Of a stretch of 53,016 nt of DNA, positions 51,801 through 53,016 are shown piece by piece. The translations under genes and the position numbers were made by a program. Location of the stretch: contig SIBF01000006.1 in NCBI GenBank assembly GCA_009695275.1, positions 1 through 53,016 of the forward strand. Direction: 5' to 3'. This stretch comes from Pedosphaera sp. GTDB taxonomy: Bacteria > Verrucomicrobiota > Verrucomicrobiia > Limisphaerales > F1-12-MAGs170. The notes beneath the pieces are model-generated. The model searched no databases and was not told where the DNA came from. It was given only the letters and a program-made list of their open reading frames with translations. Numbering within the stretch: the first letter of the stretch is position 1; each line of letters starts with the position of its first letter.

Positions 51801-53016
51801 ACCGGCCCGGGGGGCGGCGATTGGCCGACCACGGCGGGACGGGAGACGCTTGCGCTGACCGTGACGTTGACGACGCTGGAGGTTGCGGAAAGGCCAGCCG
51901 CGTCGGAAGCGACCGCCACGAGGCTGTAATTCCCGGCTGGGACAGAGTTCCATGAAAAACTAAAAGGGCTGGTCGTGTCGTCGCTAAGTTTCACGTTGTT
52001 GGAATAGAAAGCGACATTGGCGACTGTTCCATCAGGATCGAATGCGTTGGCTGAAATCGTGAAGCTGGCCGGCGCCCCGAAAGCCGCGCCGCCGATGGGA
52101 CTGGTGATCGCGACGATCGGCTTTGCATTCGTCGGCATCGAGACTGCCGTCAGATCGAAATCGAAGCTAATATCCGTGCTGGTGAGGTTGACCTGATGAA
52201 TCTCAACTGCGATCACGTTCTGGCCTTCGACCAGGAGTCGAGGATCTATGTTTTGGCTGTAAAACATGGTCATTTCATCCGCGGGCGTGGCATTGCCGCT
52301 TGCCAGAGTGGCAGGCGTGATGGTGCCGGCGGGCATGTTACTTCGGAAGACTTCCGTCCCATTCAGATAAACGACGCCGCCATCGTCCCGCAGCAACCTC
52401 ACGGTCAGTTGGGTGACTGAAGCGACATCGGTTAGCGAGAACGCCCGACGGAAATAAGTCGTGGTGTATCGGCTGTTTGCATTAGGGCCAAAGCTGACCA
52501 CGGTGACCTCATCACCATCGCCATATCCAAATTGCGCCTTGCCCGTTTTCCATGAGATGTCGGCGAACTTCAGATCTCTCCACGCCGTGCCTTGGTCCGA
52601 GCCGTTGTCGAGGTAATTCCATTCGCTCCCGGCAGCGAACACAATGTTTGTAGATGGGCCTTGTGCCGACATGACAGCGATCGAGATCGGGACAGAGGTC
52701 GCCACGATGCCGCCGGATTGCGTTGCCACGATGCCGCCGGATTGCGTTGCCACGGCGCGGAGCCTGTAGTCCCCCACTGCAACGTTGGTCCAGGCGAAAC
52801 TGAACGGACTCGACGAATCTTCTCCAAGCTTTCTGCTGCCTTCGAAAAACTCGACTCGCGTGACATCGCCAGCCGCTGCGGTGGCCGTGGCGTCAATAGC
52901 GACGTTTGCGGGCGCCACGTAGAGCGCGCCGGAACCCGGCCGCGTGATGTTCACAGACAACGGCGATGGCTGCGACTTCGCCACATAGACGCCAATGTCC
53001 GCGCGGCTGCCGTCCG
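45836..53016 (-). CDS. Giant secreted CotH-kinase / lamin-tail-domain protein (5' end outside window)
   Basis: The frame is open to the window edge beyond the GTG at 52984, so the N-terminus is missing; over 2390 residues are visible. Residue numbers count from that GTG. In order: Ig-like domains with a beta-sandwich between them (about 1-380), two SwmB-like Ig units (about 385-580, ITVTFSKAVTGVDASDFLI), a lamin-tail domain near 585 (VISEIMYHPSSENPLEEFIE) and an Ig-like unit. A CotH-type domain covers about 890-1250 (YKIIMTESERAEL, GVRNRGHGSRT, KVINLDQWLTHFAVMNLFAN, FILLYHDLDSILG with the acidic DLD). Six more lamin-tail domains start near 1357, 1492, 1628, 1781, 1918 and 2075. Last come a TSP3 block and a domain ending RFFRIVLSQP. 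CotH proteins are atypical kinases that phosphorylate proteins; the substrate here is unknown. The beta-helix gene follows. Confidence 0.88.
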   Translation of the reverse strand, partial: DGSRADIGVYVAKSQPSPLSVNITRPGSGALYVAPANVAIDATATAAAGDVTRVEFFEGSRKLGEDSSSPFSFAWTNVAVGDYRLRAVATQSGGIVATQSGGIVATSVPISIAVMSAQGPSTNIVFAAGSEWNYLDNGSDQGTAWRDLKFADISWKTGKAQFGYGDGDEVTVVSFGPNANSRYTTTYFRRAFSLTDVASVTQLTVRLLRDDGGVVYLNGTEVFRSNMPAGTITPATLASGNATPADEMTMFYSQNIDPRLLVEGQNVIAVEIHQVNLTSTDISFDFDLTAVSMPTNAKPIVAITSPIGGAAFGAPASFTISANAFDPDGTVANVAFYSNNVKLSDDTTSPFSFSWNSVPAGNYSLVAVASDAAGLSATSSVVNVTVSASVSRPAVVGQSPPPGPVSNLTQITVTFSKAVTGVDASDFLINGVPATQVAGSDNRYTFTFQPPAPGTVTVRWVSSHGITDTFTPPNAFNSSDAAATWQYEWVDTVGPSVERLSPLAGSTTANLTNIVVTFSESITGLKASDLLINSIPVTGLSGSGAGPYTFTFKQPTQGTVALSWAPFNGIRDQSNNPFTGDLWTYLLDSSNSDVVISEIMYHPSSENPLEEFIELLNRGAAPVNLQGWSLHGAVKFTFPNVSIPAGGYFVAAADLTVFRNKYPGVNNAVGNWTGMLSNNREDINLDDPESKRVDSVHYADEGDWAIRRRGPLDRNHRGWEWFAEHDGLGKSLELINSKISNNSGQNWASSQVAQGTPGKANSVLKTETAPLIQNVGHFPIVPRTSEPILVTAQVTDESADGVTVLLNYRVDAATPPPFKTLPMRDDGQNGDASARDGIFTATLPTQVNNAVVEFYVTAGDALGNTRTWPAPAIAAADGGGPTGQVVNALLQVDDTAYTGIQPLYKIIMTESERAELQVIPSQSSSEGPNSQMNATFISIDGTGTELRYLTGVRNRGHGSRTANPPNYHVAFRRDGLWKGAAEINFNSVQVQIQHFGSWLANKSGAMGDYSHAAQVRINNVNRANPGGGMFGSYAANEAYGPEWAQRRIPFDSQGNMYRVVRDIRPPNFDYRGPNKNAYVNTYFKETNASEDDWSDLIGMLQIMGENSGALFTVENIRKVINLDQWLTHFAVMNLFANGESGLNSGNNDDYFMYRGVADPRFILLYHDLDSILGISSLASNTDIFRATCCPISGDSEGSWRAIARLLHHPEIEPLYYATLQSLLATTFSKPQFDTLIDQALGSYVPQATINSAKTWMDQRRAFVQSKLPAVIAAKAPVALITGPPRSPTPGTTAALAVSGAGVTHYRASLNGGPFETETPVETPISLSGLSTGTNTVAVIGRNASGTFQAATEATVASWVVNTSWPGVRLNEVMASRSGNLPDQIELYNEGASPVNLAGMRLTDERDKTNKFTFGSTTLAPGAYLVLDSNQLGFSLSETGEAVYLLDSAATGGTLLDSVEFGLQLPDLSIGRSGGSGDWFLSQPTFGAANTAQAMGKLSQVRINEWLTVGVSPYPDDFVELYNPQLLPVALGGSYLTDQPITIPTRSRIMPLTFMAAGGYAMFHSGNGQQANEINFNLSAEQGEIALLAADRSAIDSVIYGPQRIGISSGRCPNGDAVQRALVSPTPGGPNQCTSTTQASVVINEVLANNGTLAEADGTKPDWIELYNPAASAVDLSGMSLTDDVTNPRRWIVPNGVLLPARGFFKLRLDSSAPASGSNTGFGLSENGGAVFLFNTQAARGGLQNAVTYGLQAADWSIGRIPDGGTNWVLNIPTPGLANRSATLGNAQALKINEWMADAASGDDWFEIFNPNAEPVEISRLWLSDSLNDRMKSSVPPLSFIGRGGHGFLKFTADQNLNAGADHANFKLSGSGEALAISTSNGTLIDGVSFGPQVLGVSQGRLPDGSANTVSFPASPTPGSSNFLPLSNVFINELLSHSDPPLEDAVELFNTSAVPVDIGGWFLSDSELNLRKYQIPANTTLRPGGYLVLYEYQFNSAAAAEPFSFNSARGDAIYLSQGNNGVLTGYRAFGTFGAAENGVSFGRISTSQGFHFVPMAQRTFGKDSPATTNEFTLGTGAPNASAKVGPIVISELMYHPAATNDALEFIELHNVGAVATPLYDTVNPSNTWRLRKGIDFDFPPGTSILSGGYLVVVGFNPQADVTALAAFRSAYGTNAILAGPYKGKLKDSGDSIELQKPDAPQTLPGPDFGFVPYTTADRINYDDDPPWPISADGNGDSLQKINHFLYGNDPANWTGATPNPGTAPASSGDSDNDGIPNDWEIANGLNPNDPADAAADADGDGLSNLQEFLAGTNPRSAASVFKAEVRVNANGAIVLEFGAVAKKPYTVEFRDSLAGGTWQKLAEISATPSDRGVQLPITANGTARFFRIVLSQP
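52701..52748. repeat. Perfect 24-bp tandem duplication inside the giant gene
   Basis: Two identical 24-bp copies (52701-52724 and 52725-52748), with 6 further matching bases after, encode ATQSGGIV twice in the first Ig-like domain. The reading frame is kept. It looks like a recent slippage duplication. Confidence 0.85.

Noticed and set aside
1-53016. tRNA, rRNA, riboswitch, integrase and CRISPR signals
   Set aside because: The intergenic stretches were read on both strands and none gave a cloverleaf, conserved rRNA or riboswitch core, recombinase motif or spaced repeat array. This is by eye, so a weak RNA could be missed.

Overview
The window looks like a piece of a verrucomicrobial chromosome (phylum Verrucomicrobiota). 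That placement is inferred from gene content, not from a marker gene. It carries two classes of 'planctomycete-type' cytochrome proteins (DUF1587/1592/1588/1585 and PSCyt1/DUF1549/DUF1553), a DUF1552 protein, a pseudopilin of the H-X9-DG kind, a fused pyruvate-dehydrogenase-type E1 alpha/beta, very large secreted lamin-tail/CotH proteins and a decayed ECF-like sigma factor. lpxB shows a Gram-negative outer membrane. No rRNA, tRNA, CRISPR array, integrase or transposase was seen. Both window ends cut through large secreted repeat proteins.

Layout. 1-1.77 kb: the C-terminal part of a repeat-rich secreted protein, followed by a strong terminator. 1.8-2.2 kb: gene-free, holding an inverted-repeat element. 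2.3-5.7 kb, minus strand: a small exported protein, a pseudopilin and the fused E1. 5.8-12.9 kb, plus strand: a multi-haem-type DUF1592 protein, a Tat-exported DUF1552 protein and an MFS importer of ACS type. 13.1-17.8 kb: an exported squalene-cyclase-fold protein, then a NfeD / flotillin / beta-carbonic-anhydrase cluster. 18.2-20.8 kb: a tightly overlapping VTC / DUF4956 / HlyD operon preceded by a four-fold 11-bp-periodic repeat. 20.8-23.1 kb, minus: a SerA-like dehydrogenase and threonine synthase. 23.4-27.7 kb, plus: a tyrosine-rich exported protein, succinate-semialdehyde-type dehydrogenase and a TPR/SPINDLY glycosyltransferase. 27.8-30.7 kb, minus: a ribose-type ABC permease carrying an extra extracytoplasmic domain and its ATPase. 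30.9-31.3 kb: a broken sigma-factor gene. 31.5-33.8 kb: thrH converging on plsY-gpsA. 33.9-39.2 kb: a Gfo/Idh oxidoreductase, lpxB and a DUF1549/DUF1553 cytochrome. 39.4-43.9 kb: peroxiredoxin (near-consensus promoter), aconitase and an rRNA cytosine methyltransferase. 44.1-53.0 kb, minus: a beta-helix protein and a giant CotH/lamin-tail protein that share the same C-terminal module.

How the genes may work together. plsY-gpsA make phospholipid precursors, and the oxidoreductase-lpxB pair points to lipid A. SerA-like enzyme, ThrC and ThrH could form a serine/threonine node in which ThrH moves phosphate from phosphoserine to homoserine. The VTC/DUF4956/HlyD operon suggests polyphosphate or a related polymer at the membrane, and the giant CotH protein belongs to a family that I recall accompanying VTC and DUF4956 elsewhere. 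Several starts lack a Shine-Dalgarno sequence. Three of them have a TANNNT hexamer exactly 6 nt upstream, which suggests leaderless transcripts.
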